Below the pieces are notes generated by a model. The model saw only the letters and a program-made list of their open reading frames with translations. It was not told the DNA's origin and searched no databases. The position numbers and the translations under genes were made by a program. A DNA stretch of 64,000 nucleotides, from contig CM037864.1 of NCBI GenBank assembly GCA_021292105.1, positions 13,253,898 to 13,317,897 of the forward strand, in the 5' to 3' direction. This DNA is from Anadara kagoshimensis (Eukaryota; Mollusca; Bivalvia; Arcoida; Arcidae). This document shows positions 11,704-23,481 of the stretch, piece after piece. Numbering within the stretch: the first letter of the stretch is position 1; every line of letters starts with the position of its first letter.

Positions 11704-13298
11704 TAAAATAGGCAAGAAAGCATGAGTAACGGCAACCAATTCTGTATTTCTGAAATCATGCAGCAAAATTTATTCTAATCTGTCACAAACTATTCAACAT
11801 CAATATGTTTAGTGCTTAGCTCATTTGAACAGTAATTCAGTTGTAATTGGCTATTTTAAATATTGTATAATAAATATTTTAATATTACATACAGTTGTGT
11901 TTTAATTTCCTCCATTTTTAATGAAATAACATACTACAAAATACCTTTAAAGAAAAATATATTCCAGCCCTATTAAACAGCATAAACAGCTCTGAATAAC
12001 CAATTTGTTGAAAGGCTTCTGTCTTAAACACCTAAATACACCTCTTATCTTTGAAACATTCCAAAGGATGTCACAGGTATAAAGTATTATACAGAATCAC
12101 GCCTTATAACGCGGTTTTACATGCTTGTAGATTGACTTGGCACACATAATACAGCATATTCATGATATGTAAAATTTGCATTTGTTGAACCTAAAACTTT
12201 TTAAGGATAGAAAAGTTTTAATAAATTAAAATGAAAGATAAATTAAGATAAATTTAAGGTGAGCTGATTTAATGATGCTAAAATATCTCAGAATCCGTAT
12301 ACTTCTCAATGTAAAAATAAAGGTAACAAATTTAATAATTTACAAGAATTTGAAATCATTTTCATTTTAGTCTCACCCAGGTAACAAAAGTCTATTAGAT
12401 TATCAATTTCTACTGTAGAACTAAAATACTGTGTTTAAATACGCATTTATTCTGTATAATACAAGTCTTACAACAAATTGGATCCTCCAAGAACATGGAA
12501 ATCTCAAAAAGATATAGGAACGAAGGCATAGATCCAATTACCAACGTTATATTCTTTTTCTATATTACTTATGCAGTGGAGAGTAAGAGTTTTATGTTCA
12601 TGTCAAGATTTGTCTACTTATAATGAAGCGATAAGTTCTTGGGTGGGGTGGGGGCGGATCGGAATAAACCACTACCACTGACCTTCGCCAATCGAAATAA
12701 CAAACTTTAAAAGCAGGATCTACCCCGAGTGGGATATGAACCTAGACAAAGAGCCTCTGTGATCCGTACGCCTATCCTTTAGATCATTTGGTCACTGAGC
12801 TCTTTATGCAGTGCAGAACAGTGGAAACTGGTTCCCGTGAAAAACAAACCCCAGAAACAATTTAATCTTCTGAAATTTGTTAAGTTAACCACGCTATAGC
12901 CGCTCAATTACGAAGCTTTCCCTTCATCAGTACCATCAGGTTGTACACTCCACATGACCCTTGACAACTAGTGCTAGAATATTACTTCTTCTTGAAGTAT
13001 TTCCACTTTTTCTGTATCGCCTTCAATTTTTTCACCAATGCGTTTAGAAAAGCGCCAAGACCAAATTTCCACTGACATACGGCTTACATACTTCTTAACT
13101 TGGAAGGCAAGGGGGCGTCTAGTTGCTAGCTATAGAATACACCAACTAGATGAACGTCTTCAATCAAACCAGAGATCATAAGCTTTTGGGTTTACATTTT
13201 TTTAATTATGGCGTAAGTTTAGTCGCTTGAAATGGAATAACCAAGTCGATGAACGCCTCCAATTGAACCAGAGATAAGTTTGTTTGTTTGTTTGTTGT
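11704..13298. other. Intron, no recognised gene
   Basis: AT-rich. At 12650-12795 is a weak SINE-like stretch (ACCTTCGCCAATCGAAATAAC, CCCCGAGTGGGATATGAACC) resembling the remnant at 63325-63550. Poly-T then poly-G at 13296-13320. Confidence 0.45.
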
Positions 13299-13374
13299 TT
13301 TTTTTTTTTGGGGGGGGGGGTTTACATGATTAAAACTGTTTCTGATCAATATTTTTCAGAAGGTTTATATCGAT

Positions 13375-13565
13375 AACAAGTACTGTAATTTCGCGTGAAT
13401 TTATTTTCGCGATATAGAAATTTAGACATATCTGCGCCGTTGAATTTTCGCGTTTTTGAAATATCCACAATAACACAATAACCAAATACAGTTTTCTCGA
13501 AAAAAAAACGACCATGAAATAAGCGATAATAATACACCGCGAAAATAAATACGTTTACAGTATTT
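13375..13565. mobile_element. MITE with TACTGTAA / TTACAGTA ends and CGCG motifs
   Basis: Starts at about TACTGTAATTTCGCG and ends CGCGAAAATAAATACGTTTA then CAGTA; the ends are inverted. Related elements lie at 23205-23445, 36857-37068, 41311-41523 and 52266-52437. Confidence 0.7.
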
Positions 13566-13719
13566 AATTATCAGATAAAACTCAAAAAAAGGCACAAATA
13601 CTTAACAACCATCACCTTTATTCTAAACTCTTAAACGTCAAATACAACTAAATAATTACCAAATCTAAATAACTACTTTGATTCGAAATTCTCTAAACAA
13701 TAAACAAACTGTAAAACTA

Positions 13720-13951
13720 TAGTACATCAAGATGGACCTGGCTGTTTGACCTTTAATAATTTAAATATATATGCCCATTGTGTAATTATGGAGTTATATA
13801 ACGTTGCTATACAAGGATAGATTAAAGTATAACTGGGTACCAGGTGTTTATGGTAATGAAACATGCTGTCTTAGCTATATCACCCAGTCTTATTAGCCCA
13901 ATCTAATTTTTAAATTAAAGGTCAAATGGACAGGTCCAACTTGACGCACTA
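13720..13951. mobile_element. MITE with TAGTGTGTCAAGT ends (copy 1)
   Basis: A 232-bp element whose ends carry TTTGACCTTTAAT and its complement ATTAAAGGTCAAA. The cleaner copy at 36028-36263 has inverted ends of about 38 bp and runs TAGTGTGTCAAG to CTTGACACACTA. Confidence 0.8.
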
Positions 13952-14766
13952 CACACTGAAACTAATAAATCAATTCAACGATCAAGCAATGATCTGCGTC
14001 TTCCACAACACAAACATTCATAGCACCAATTCTATTTCATATTCAGAACTCCGTTGTTTCTTTTCAAGTAAGAGACATTAATATTCGCGCGACACATAGA
14101 GGACAGAAATATCCACAATGAGTATCTTCAATGGAATTTTTCTACATTACATGGCTTGTCATAGGGGAAATTACATTACATGGCTTGTCATAGGAGAAAT
14201 TAATATTCATCTATATATGTTACACTGTTATTCATTTTCGCGAGCCCTTAATTAAATTATGTGTCTTATTTTCACAAGCTCTTATTTTCGTAATTTACTT
14301 ATAATTGGAACTGGAACAATTTTAGTGTGCTTTCAATTTTTCGCGAGGCTTTTATTTTCGTGTGTAATTTTCGCAAGCACTACAACTTTTAACTTAAACA
14401 AATTTGATGTGCTTTCACTTGGATAAGATGGAAAATTAAACATGTTATAGTACATTTCAATGCTTTTGGTGCCCACTACAATTCGATATACTGATACAAT
14501 CTCAAAAATTGTGTATCCAAAGTGCCTGCTGAGTTCGGCAAGTTAGCAGTCAACATAATTATTTCTGTGATATTTTGGAAACATTTTCTATCAAGTATTT
14601 ACTATTGTTACACAGAGGGGCAATATGATTGTCCTGTATGACGTCACGACGATATACCTGCCGTCATTTGTGAAAAACGACAGGAGACCAGTCTAGTTGT
14701 AATTAACCAATGAAATCCTTATGTATCCTGACAGGGAATCCAGATGTCATTCTGGTCACACCCCGT
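13952..14766. other. Downstream sequence of the 14767 exon
   Basis: No gene. A short direct repeat (TTACATTACATGGCTTGTCA) occurs twice at about 14150-14195, and CG-containing blocks at 14060-14380 resemble the CGCG MITE family in poor condition. Confidence 0.4.
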
Positions 14767-15065
14767 TTACGAGCCTGGGTTTGGAAAAATGGCAGCAGGG
14801 TTAAACGGTAAACCACCGATGTCCATCAATCTGTGATACTCCTGGAAACAGTTCCTATCCGTGTCACTGCAACACAGTGGCACCTCACAGAGGGAACACT
14901 TCTGACGTGTTCTGACGTGGTATCCAGCAGCCGTTCTAGTCTTCCTCATGTTACAGATAACGCAGTAGCCTTGTTTAATCAACCGCTGTGCTTGGTGGAT
15001 TTTTAAATCGAGGGTTTGGTATTCCTCCTTTTGACGTGAAATTCTGCGAATGGTTGGCGGAAATT
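14767..15065 (-). CDS. Alternative 3'-terminal exon, piggyBac-type zinc finger
   Basis: The acceptor is CCTTTCAG at 15066-15073; AA completes the split codon and 27 codons lead into the module. There is no internal ATG before the zinc finger, which itself argues that the peptide is made only as a spliced C-terminus. Ligands are Cys 35/38, 57/60, 65, 73 and His 78; the loop reads KTRTAAGY and the core CSLCEVPLC, then CFQEYH. The leader is Arg/Gln/Lys-rich (residues about 6-28). The tail is short, Pro/Gly-rich and ends about 20 residues after the last ligand. It is closest in the CFQEYH region to the 11160 exon. I see no 3' tandem copies here. Confidence 0.82.
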
Positions 15066-15267
15066 CTGAAAGGGAAAAATTATCACCAAATTTATTTTAT
15101 TGCTTATTTATACTGCTTAGTTACATTGTAACTTAACAGAAAACAGACATTGTACTAAACTAAAACCTGAAAATTATGTAAAACTATTATTTCATGCTTC
15201 TAGTATCATCATTGTAATTTGACATCATTTTTGCAAGCGGTGTTGTAAGTAGAGCTTTAAAAGTTGT

Positions 15268-15533
15268 TCAAAACTAGAACTGCCTTTTTAGAGCCAAATA
15301 CCCCTGCCCCCAATACCTACAAGGGTTTTGTTTTTCTCGCAACATTGACTTTTGTGATATGACCTTGGTTCAAGGTCATAACACACATTTGGACCTGTGA
15401 AGTTTTATGACAGTTGTCCAAAACAATATGAGATATAACCCTGACACGATTTAACACGGACTGACAGAACGACAGAATGGTCATTCCTATTATCCTTTAC
15501 ACCCCCTTAAACTAGTTTGCAGGGGATCAAAAT
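15268..15533. repeat. Dispersed repeat, family A (copy 2)
   Basis: Begins AACTAGAACTGCCTTTTTAG and retains TTGGTTCAAGGTCATA and AAACTAGTTTGCAGGGG. Diverged relative of 655-932. Confidence 0.75.
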
Positions 15534-15914
15534 GTTTAACAATTACACATGTATACTAGCATTGTATATTGGGATCCATTATTTTCGAAATGCCATGTTC
15601 TATATCTTCAACTTTTTATTTAACCCAACCTTAAGTTTTTAGATTTTGCAATGTTTCGACAGACATATCTTAATGACAGAAATAAGCTGGTACAAGTCTT
15701 GCTTTATACCATATTTCTGTCGCCATTTAGCGGAGATTCTGTCACTTAAATTTTTATATAAATTAACTAGGACTGTATTTGATATCTAGAACCACATTGT
15801 TATTACATTGTCACGGCTTAGTGGTAGATCGGTTGGTTGAATGCTTCTTTTATTTTTTTTTTTTTGTTTTTAATTTTGTTTGGCTGATCAACACTTTACC
15901 TGAATCTAAATTTT

Positions 15915-16145
15915 ATTACACCCCCGCTTAAAAAGTAACGTCCTTCCGTTACACCTTAGGGTACCTATCTCTTATCCGCAACTCCCCCTAAACCCTTCAA
16001 TGGATTTTCATGAAACTTTCACACAATCTTTGCGATATAATGTAGATGTGCACTGCCTATTTAAAAATTTGATCCGTTGGATTTTTTCGTATGTGGGGGT
16101 AGGGGGTATTTTTGTGAGCTTGTGGCTCACAGTTTTTCTAGTTTC
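15915..16145. repeat. Dispersed repeat, family C (copy 1)
   Basis: Contains GTAACGTCCTTCCGTTACAC, ACCTATCTCTTATCCGCAAC and TGAGCTTGTGGCTCACAG. The inverse-orientation copy is at 53315-53570. Origin unknown. Confidence 0.8.
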
Positions 16146-16402
16146 ATTTTAGATCAATGTATGATTCCACAATCAAACTTAAGACTTAACTAATGTACAG
16201 TTTACATGACTTATACAACCAGTTTTAGCGTAGTATTGCTAAAGTGTTTCTGTCTTGTTTGCAGGTGTTCAGAAAATATGTAAAGAGTTCTATTATTATT
16301 TTCAATTTTCGATGCTGCTCTACTATGAGTCATCTAACCGTCGCAGTGCTAAAATTGTAGATATATTGACGATAGCTACCAACAAGATGATTATTTATTA
16401 TC

Positions 16403-16751
16403 AAACAGGAGAGTTGGATAATTGTGTTTAACGTCCAAGTCAAGAATATTTAACTTATATCGAAACGTCGCCAGGTATGGGCGAAGGTGCAGAAATTTTG
16501 CCTGTGTGTTGCGCTCATCGCATTATACAGCACGGATCTTTATTGTGCCAAGCCTACGAAGACACAGGGCCTCGTTTATTTTACGTTCTCATCCAAAAGA
16601 TTCGTGACCTTCATTTCGTAATGCCGAGTGCCTGGAGAAAGCACAGTCACTACCCACTTTTATGTCTTAGGTCAGACTTGACCGGGGTTCGATACCACTT
16701 ACGGAGCGAGCACTCTACCAACTGAGCTACCGCAGTGGTCAAACAAGAGAG
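16403..16751 (-). mobile_element. tRNA-derived SINE (copy 1) with target duplications
   Basis: On the minus strand the element opens with a tRNA-like head, GGTAGCTCAGTTGGTAGAGT (box A region), near 16730 and a box B-like CGAACCCCGG-type stretch near 16690, followed by a body of about 270 bp. Flanks AAACAGGAGAG (16403-16413) and AAACAAGAGAG (16741-16751) form an 11-bp target duplication with one mismatch. A second copy is at 48770-49144. Confidence 0.85.
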
Positions 16752-16845
16752 GGTAAGGTGTTAAGTTTACACTATATTTTACGGTTCCAGTCCATAAGAG
16801 ACTTTTCAGAATATCTTTATAATTCACAAAAAAGATATCAATATA

Positions 16846-17028
16846 TACAGTCAACCCTGTCTATAAAGGTCATCCAAGGGAAACAATTAAAGTGGCCTTT
16901 ATGGACAGGTCACCTTTATACACGGGTTCAAATAATATGAATAAAGAACAATTAGGATACAATTCTACAGGCCTTTATAAGCATGTGTCTCTTATAAAGA
17001 GGTGGCCTTTAAGGCAGGTTGGACTGTA
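16846..17028. mobile_element. MITE family TACAGT (copy 2)
   Basis: 183 bp, TACAGTCAACCCTGTCTATA at the left and GGCAGGTTGGACTGTA at the right. Orientation is opposite to copies 1 and 3. Confidence 0.8.
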
Positions 17029-17974
17029 CATAAGCCCCATCATGTCACACTATCGAGTGAAAAAAGTGAAAGCAGATGTTCAAGAAAAAAAGAATCACAT
17101 CATAAGTGTTGTAGTTCAGTAAGTAAACCTTGTCTTAAGTTTTCTTATTCCGTTTTGACTGCCATATCATATTTTGTTCTTTGAAGTTTTGGATATTGCC
17201 CAAGTATATATTTTTCAATTACATATACAGGCCTTGTGGTCCTAATACTCTTTAAATCATGTGCCAATGCTTGTTTCCAAGTGCGAACCACAAAACATCA
17301 TCAGGGAGATTAACGAAAATAATAACCCTCGGTTGATATCTATGGTTTTTTTTTTACCTGGATATAAAAGTGCTTCCCATATTTGACGTCAGAGAACATA
17401 TGTTGACGTCAGTTACGTGAAATGATCAATGCTTTAGTTATGCGTGTACCCAGAAATCTAGTTTCAGATATACCCTACTCAACCACAGACTCTCTCTGGC
17501 CTAATCAAACACTGTCCTAGTCTTTGGGTTAACTGAGATCAACAATTTTGCAATCCATTTTCAATGTCTTTTGTACAATATGACATAGGGTAAAACCTTG
17601 ATCTTTAACAAGCTCGACAAAGAGGCTATCTATAGTTCAAGCCTACTATACTAGTACTATTCATGAATTAGCTTCAAATCTAACTCGTGCGAATAGTTTA
17701 CCAATACAATATAATATGTAATTACCATTACGCTAGCTGGATTTATGCGAGTTTTTTTCTGGGTGGTTCGTTTACATTCACCATCCCAGAACTGATAATT
17801 AGTGAAATAACCTTGAATGGGCCATAAAGCATCATTATCTCCCTTTTCACTAAGTACACCCCATTCCGTTCTCCACTTCAGTAATTTGGGAAGAAGATCT
17901 TATCCCAAACCTTCAAAATCCAGCGTAGTGAACTAAGCTAACAAATGTATTAAATCGAAGATAGTTTATTATTT
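17029..17974. other. Intron, nothing recognised
   Basis: AT-rich unique-looking sequence without zinc-finger exons or RNA genes. Confidence 0.45.
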
Positions 17975-18325
17975 TTCTTTCTTCAAAATAATAATAATAA
18001 TAAAATAATAAAATAAAACATATAATTATAAAAAAAATAAAATAAAATAATTTTTTTCAAAAATAACAATAATAAAATAAAATAAAATAAAAAATATAAT
18101 TATAAAAAAAAAATAAATAAAAAATAAAATAAAATTATTTTTTTAAAAAATAATAATAATAAAATAAAATAATAAACATAGCACTGTCGTGCTGCTGTAC
18201 AGCGTAGTTGGGAAAATTGTGTTGTGGCAAGACAGAATATAACCGAAAATTCGGGGGGGGGGGGGGGGGGGGGGTGTCGTTGATCTATGCATATAGTCCG
18301 ACGGATGGGTTTTTTTTTTTTTTTG
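17975..18325. repeat. (TAAAA)n-like low-complexity tract with poly-G and poly-T
   Basis: A/T-only runs of AATAATAAAATAAAATAAAA type from 17975 to 18180, a run of 22 G at 18253-18274, and poly-T at 18309-18324. Reading frames across this region are composition artefacts. Confidence 0.9.
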
Positions 18326-19650
18326 GAAAAAGAAACAAATTTTTATGTACCAAACCATGTATTGCTGAATTAAATGGTAGAAAAAATTAATTTCATAAAT
18401 ATATGAAAAAGACAATCGGTAATTAAAATTTAAAAAAGTTGTACCCGATCGTTTTGTCATTTCGGATAGAGAGAAAGTAGAGTTTGCAGATCCTACCGTC
18501 GCTATGAGGGGGACATTCTAGCGGTTGTATGCATAACTGGATCATTTAGTTGTTTTACCAGTTCCGAATTTTTACTACCGAATAATCTAAAATTTCAATC
18601 CCGTTCAATTAAAGGAATCGCAAAATAACTTTCTCAATTTGCTGTTTCTTCAACCGCTTCCTAAATGTACGACAGATTGTTGGTGACCTAGTTTAACGAT
18701 GTAAACAAATCGTGATCACGGAAATGCTTTTTTCAAGAAAACATACTACCACGTGTTTTTGAGGACAGGTGTCAATATTTTGGAATCAGTAAACATTTGT
18801 ATTATTACACCACATAAATTTTATTTCCTCTGCTTGTGGATGACGTCTGCAGCAGCGCTTATATGAAACCCTGTTCGGAACTGGTAAAACGACTGTATTT
18901 AAAATTTGCATACAACACTGTACGAATTATCTCCCTTTCACGAAAGTAAAATCTAATCGATAAACATTTTAAAATATGACACAATTGCCTCAAAACATTA
19001 AAATACGTTATCATAACCTTCAAAATAAATTTAAATTTCCGTAGATTTCACGAAGAATTAATTAACAACCTGCCGTTGCTGTTCATTTCTTAAAAAGTTA
19101 TGATTTTACATCGTAGGACGCAAACTTCTCGAACTACTTTTTATTGTAAACATGAGATCAGTTCGCCATATTGCAGAAATTATTAGATGCATCCCGTCGC
19201 AATATTTTACTAGATTCTGAAATGTATTCCGAAAATTTATTCCAAATGTGCATATGTAACCAAATGCATACCCGTCTCAGAATACATATCTCACGATAAA
19301 ACAGATATACTTCTTTCACGCTCATTTATCAGGCGCACTATTTCCAGGTGTACTCATATCTTATAATTTCATAGCAAAGAAGCTCGATATCTTGGAAGAA
19401 AGCGATGACAAAGTACAGGTTCACTTTGTTCACGCTGTACAATAAAAAACCCACGGTGTATAACGTAATTGTTTTTTTTCATTAAATACATAAAGCACAA
19501 TATAAACTTACATGTATTTACAATCATTTATTAAATGAACACGCAGCAATATACATATATAATCAAGTTAAAATATAATCATATATACAGTTCCGAAAAA
19601 AACATTGTCTAATAAAATCAATTACATAAATTTGTTCAAATTAAATTAAA
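18326..19650. other. Intron, nothing recognised
   Basis: No exon or repeat family that I can name. Confidence 0.45.
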
Positions 19651-19739
19651 ACTTTAGTAGTTGATGGTTTCAAATAATTTTACAAGTTTAGTCCAGTTAT
19701 CCAGTTCATCTGGGTTATTACCTTTCACTTGTATTGCAA

Positions 19740-20160
19740 AATAATTGTGAAACTCAACAAAGCAGTTTCTTCCAAAATCAAAGCAACAAAGCCACCGTGA
19801 CAATGCGCTACCACTTAAAATAAAATTTACCTGGAAAATCATTTTGCATTTGTTGTGCAAAATAATTATGAATCTCGTCAAAGCAGTTTCGTCCAGATTT
19901 CAGACTACAAATTTAAAGTGGTACCCTTAAATCAATTCAGCTGGGAAGATCGCTTTGCATTTGTTGTGCGAAATAGTTGTGAAACTCAACAAAGCAGTTT
20001 CGTCCTGATTTCAGACTACAAATTTAAAGTGGTACCCTTAAATCAATTCAGCTGGGAAGATGACTTTGCATTTGTTGTGCGAAATAGTTGTGAAACTCAA
20101 CAAAGCAGTTTCGTCCAGATTTCAGACTACAAAGTGGTACATTACACTGTCCACATTTCA
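19740..20160 (-). repeat. 111-bp tandem duplications of the 3' end of the 20048 exon
   Basis: The block GAAACTCAACAAAGCAGTTT occurs at 20092 (the functional exon), 19981 and, as GAATCTCGTCAAAGCAGTTT, at 19870, giving an exact 111-bp period. A more diverged fourth copy is at 19749. Each unit re-encodes the GRNCFVEFHNYF region and its stop. The three newer units are nearly identical, so the expansion is recent. Confidence 0.9.
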
Positions 20161-20316
20161 CCCTGGTATAGACCCACCAACCAGATTTAGTTTTAGTTCT
20201 CTTAGAGTGACAAACCACACAGATTTTACGTCCACCACTACCGACTTGTCTATGAAGTGATGAAGGATATGGTAAGCCTGTACCACTATCAATGTTCTGC
20301 AAACCCATCGTGTGTT
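20048..20316 (-). CDS. Alternative 3'-terminal exon, piggyBac-type zinc finger
   Basis: The acceptor is TCTTTCAG at 20317-20324, AA completes the split codon, and the exon encodes about 89 residues. Ligands are Cys 33/36, 55/58, 63, 71 and His 76, with the loop RTKTKSGWW and core CGQCNVPLC followed by CFVEFH. The leader contains a Gly-rich turn before the module (VGSGG). The tail is only 13 residues. The segment coding for the last two ligands and the stop is tandemly repeated downstream with a 111-bp period (19740-20160), so the true stop lies inside the first unit. The 33324 exon shares the RTKTxSGWWVxT loop and is a likely close paralogue. Confidence 0.82.
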
Positions 20317-20599
20317 CTGAAAGAATAAATAGGTACAAACGGTCATTTAGTGTGTCCGATTCCGAGCCTAAGTTCAAACTTAATTCCTAAAATCCTCACC
20401 ATAGATCAACACATAATAAATAAATAAATAAAATTAAATATTTTTATATAAAAAGTGCTAAATATCATACTTGACAATGGAATGATAAAAGCTATGCCTG
20501 CTGTCAGCTCCCTTTCATTTTTTCAATAAAATGTTATCTAAATTAAAAATATGTCTTTAGTTACTGTGCAGAAACCAATACTCTATTTGTAGTACAATC

Positions 20600-20837
20600 A
20601 TCCTGACGTTAACGGCTCTTCTTTTTCTAGAATACAATTACACACTCGGCCATTTAAGCCCTCTCTGGGGTACAAGTATACACTAGGTCACTGTGTCCCT
20701 CCATCTTTTGTATACACTAGGATACAACTATATGCTCAAGTTACTGAGAACCCTCCTCCTAGGATACAACTATACACGTGGTCAACAGAATCCTAACATC
20801 TCTAGGATACAACTATACATTCAGTCACTGAGGCCTG

Positions 20838-20872
<35 letters not shown>

Positions 20873-21110
20873 AATACTCTCGGCCATCGAGGTTTCTCTC
20901 TCCCTAGGCTTCAACTATACACACTTTGTCATAGAGGCCAAACCCTCTCTAAGATACAGCTTTACACACAGCAACCAAGACTCAACCCTCTGTAAGTCAC
21001 AAATATACACATAGCCACGAGGTCTCTCTCTCTCTCTCCAATTATACACAATACAAACAGCTACCCAGACTCCCTCTCTCTCTCTCTCACTCTCTCTCTC
21101 TCTCTCACTG
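20600..21110. repeat. Degenerate short repeats and (CT)n runs
   Basis: The motif AGGATACAACTATACAC recurs about every 45-60 bp between 20690 and 20990. CT dinucleotide runs are at 20839-20869, 21026-21038 and 21072-21106. Confidence 0.8.
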
Positions 21111-22403
21111 TTGTGTAAACATAATTTTCTGGCCGTTTATATCAAGTGTCTTCTCTAGTATCCGATTGCCAAATTATTAAAACTAAGCAGTGTATAAAAT
21201 TAATCAGATTGGCAAATGGCGCCAGACATCTCAATGATATGGTTGTATATTTACAGAGGCTGTTCCATTAACTTAACATCGAGCGATGGTGCTGAGGCAA
21301 GAACTGTGGACATGGCAATAGATCTTTTGTATTTCATGTAGGCTTGCTAAAATAAAGTGGGTATATTGTATATTTCTTTGAAACAATTATTTAAAACACC
21401 GCTACTTGAACAAAGCAACACGGCACTCCCCCAAACACTCCTCTCCGGATTTTAGACACATTCTTGTAGCAAAACAGAAAAGGGCAAAATCACAGGTTGA
21501 AAACATCCTGAGAGACCTGAAAGTGTCAAAATTGAATTAACCTATTGCATTGCAATGGAGGTTTTAATACCCCATTCAAGGTTATTTTACTTACACCAGG
21601 GTGGCCAATTCCGGGATGGTATGGGAAATTAAAGACACCAGAGAGAGACTGTGAAACACTAACCATCCTTTGGCAAGCAAACTGACAAAACATCCTCAAA
21701 CATTTTCCATCCCATATTTAATGTTAATTAATAAGGAACCATATATTTATGGAATGATTACATAAATTTTTACAAGTTCTTTTGTTCTTGCTTTGTTTTA
21801 AACTTCCTTTGCTTGTTTTTTATATTTAATTATTATAATTATTATTATTATGAATAATAATATTATTATGTTCTATAGTCAAGTACATTGTTTATTGGTG
21901 ACAAAAATTTAAAATACTTTTTTTGTGTTCAGTCCTGAGGCTTGGTGTTTAACAGCAAACTTACTATAAGAAACACATCTAATCTCGTAAAATCAATCTG
22001 AAGGCGGTTATTTAAAGCTAAAAGCAGTAGGTTATTGTTTTCATATCTCGGTTAAAATCTGTAGTTAAAAATCAAAGCAGTGAAGTTTCTGGATGGCAGA
22101 GGAAATGCAATTACCAAAAGAAAACAAGTAAATTTGGTGTATAAGGATCCCCCGCGTCACGTTCTTTATTGCAATTATGTTCAAAGGGCAATAACTCCCA
22201 GGAAAATGAGCAAACCAACTCGGGTTAACGATATACGCATATCCTATGAATGTTGGAGCTTTGCAACAGTTCTTTGTAGTTTTGGAGAATTTGCGCAGAC
22301 AAGAATTTCAGGCGGACGGAACCTACTCCCTCTCTATATTCATATACAATGTATCTGAAAGTCCATAAATTTACTGACAATTTAAGATCTTCATATATAG
22401 CCA
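21111..22403. other. Intron, dispersed-repeat fragments only
   Basis: A segment at 22175-22270 (GGGCAATAACTCCCAGGAAA, GAGCAAACCAACTCGGGTTA) is shared with 56770-56890. A SINE-like scrap lies at 21600-21720. No exon seen. Confidence 0.5.
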
Positions 22404-22640
22404 AGCTAATTTTGAAAGAACAATTTTGTGATATTCAGTGAAGCAATTTCTTTCTGATTTAGGACTACACAATCGAACCAAACATTCTGAGCATGGGTAT
22501 CTGACTTTAACATTGAGTCCGGGCTTAGTCCTTCCTTTCGTTAGTTTGCAGAATAAACAAATGCCTTGTTTTGGATCCTGTCAATGGATCTGTGGACGCT
22601 ATCACGTTCCCATGTTTCCTCTTAAACATCTATGAAAGCA
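22404..22640 (-). pseudogene. Decayed duplicate of the 22797-23038 zinc-finger exon
   Basis: This stretch is a clear copy of the neighbouring exon, offset by about 400 bp. The zinc-module frame can still be followed, including CLFC, CSEC, LC and CFTEYH, but three changes disable it. The acceptor TTTCAG has become TTTCAT; a 17-bp net deletion between the leader and the module breaks the frame; and an extra A after the last His shifts the original stop. Pro replaces Pro/Arg-type conserved positions elsewhere (TKPG for TKSG, VRLC for VPLC). I read it as a recently dead exon. It could only be used if the nearby CATAG were spliced, which would meet an early stop. Confidence 0.8.
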
Positions 22641-22796
22641 AAAACAAACTCTTCTGTGAACCAAGAGCCATAAGCAAACAACAATAACCTATCCACTTGA
22701 CCCATTATCATGAAGTAGTGCACTTATGTAACGTAAATGAATATTGGTGATTTATGGAATTCTGATATTTCATACATTCCTCTTTCGGTAGCCAAG

Positions 22797-23038
22797 CTAA
22801 TTTTTAAAGAACAATTTATGATATTCAGTGAAGCAATTTCTTTCTGATTTTGGACTACACAATGGAACCAAACATTCTGAACACTGGTGTCTGACTTTGA
22901 CATTGAGCCCGGACTTTGTTCTTCCCTTTGTTAGTTTGCAGAATACACAAATGCCTCGTTTTGGATTCTGGACAAGAACGTGTCCAGTCACCGGATCTGT
23001 AAATGCTATTATGTTCCCATGTTTCCTCTCAAACATCT
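22797..23038 (-). CDS. Alternative 3'-terminal exon, piggyBac-type zinc finger
   Basis: The acceptor is TGATTTCAG at 23039-23047; AG completes the split codon. About 80 residues are encoded, with Cys 31/34, 53/56, 61, 69 and His 74. The leader has the motif TDPVTGHVLVQNPKRG just before the first Cys, which is shared with the 25415 exon (TDPITGHSLVRNPKRG) and partly with the 31723 exon (NNPKRG), so these three form a subfamily. The loop is KGRTKSGLNV and the core CSECLVPLC. The tail is only five residues, so the module is essentially the C-terminus. A damaged second copy lies about 400 bp downstream (22404-22640). Confidence 0.83.
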
Positions 23039-23086
23039 CTGAAATCAAAAACAAAGTTTTTGTGAACCAAGATATGAATGGTAATA

Positions 23087-23481
23087 GCCATAGGCAAATA
23101 ACACTGACCTGTGTGCTTGACCAATTATAAAAAAGTAGTGTACCCTAAAGTAAGCTGCTATAGTTGCAAAGTTATAACACTACCGATGCAATGAATGGAT
23201 CCTACTAATGTAGATCACTTTTATTTCGCCAGATATTTATTTTCGCGTAAATTTGTGACTCATCCTATTCACGAATTTATGTATCACGCGAATATATCCA
23301 GCACACAGATATTTCTATGTTGACATACATATGCTGTATTCGGTAAGATTCCAACCGCGAATTCAAATATTCGCGTATAAGGCCAAGATGGTCTTGACGC
23401 GAAATTTTCTACTCGCTAAAAATAAGTGATCTACAGTATTTGAAAGGTCAAACAGACAGGTCAATGTTGTTTCTCTGTATT
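23087..23481. mobile_element. MITE with TGACCTGTCTGCTTGACC-type ends, containing a nested CGCG MITE
   Basis: The left end ATAGGCAAATAACACTGACC and the right end GGTCAATGTTGTTTCTCTGT are inverted. A CGCG-family element (23205-23445) is nested within. Related elements are at 24164-24382 and 36786-37236; the latter is also interrupted by a CGCG element. Confidence 0.7.

Noticed and set aside
11696-11759. Hydrophobic, signal-peptide-like start of the 11160 frame
   Set aside because: It lies upstream of the TTTCAG acceptor used in the same phase by all sister exons, so it is intron read-through.
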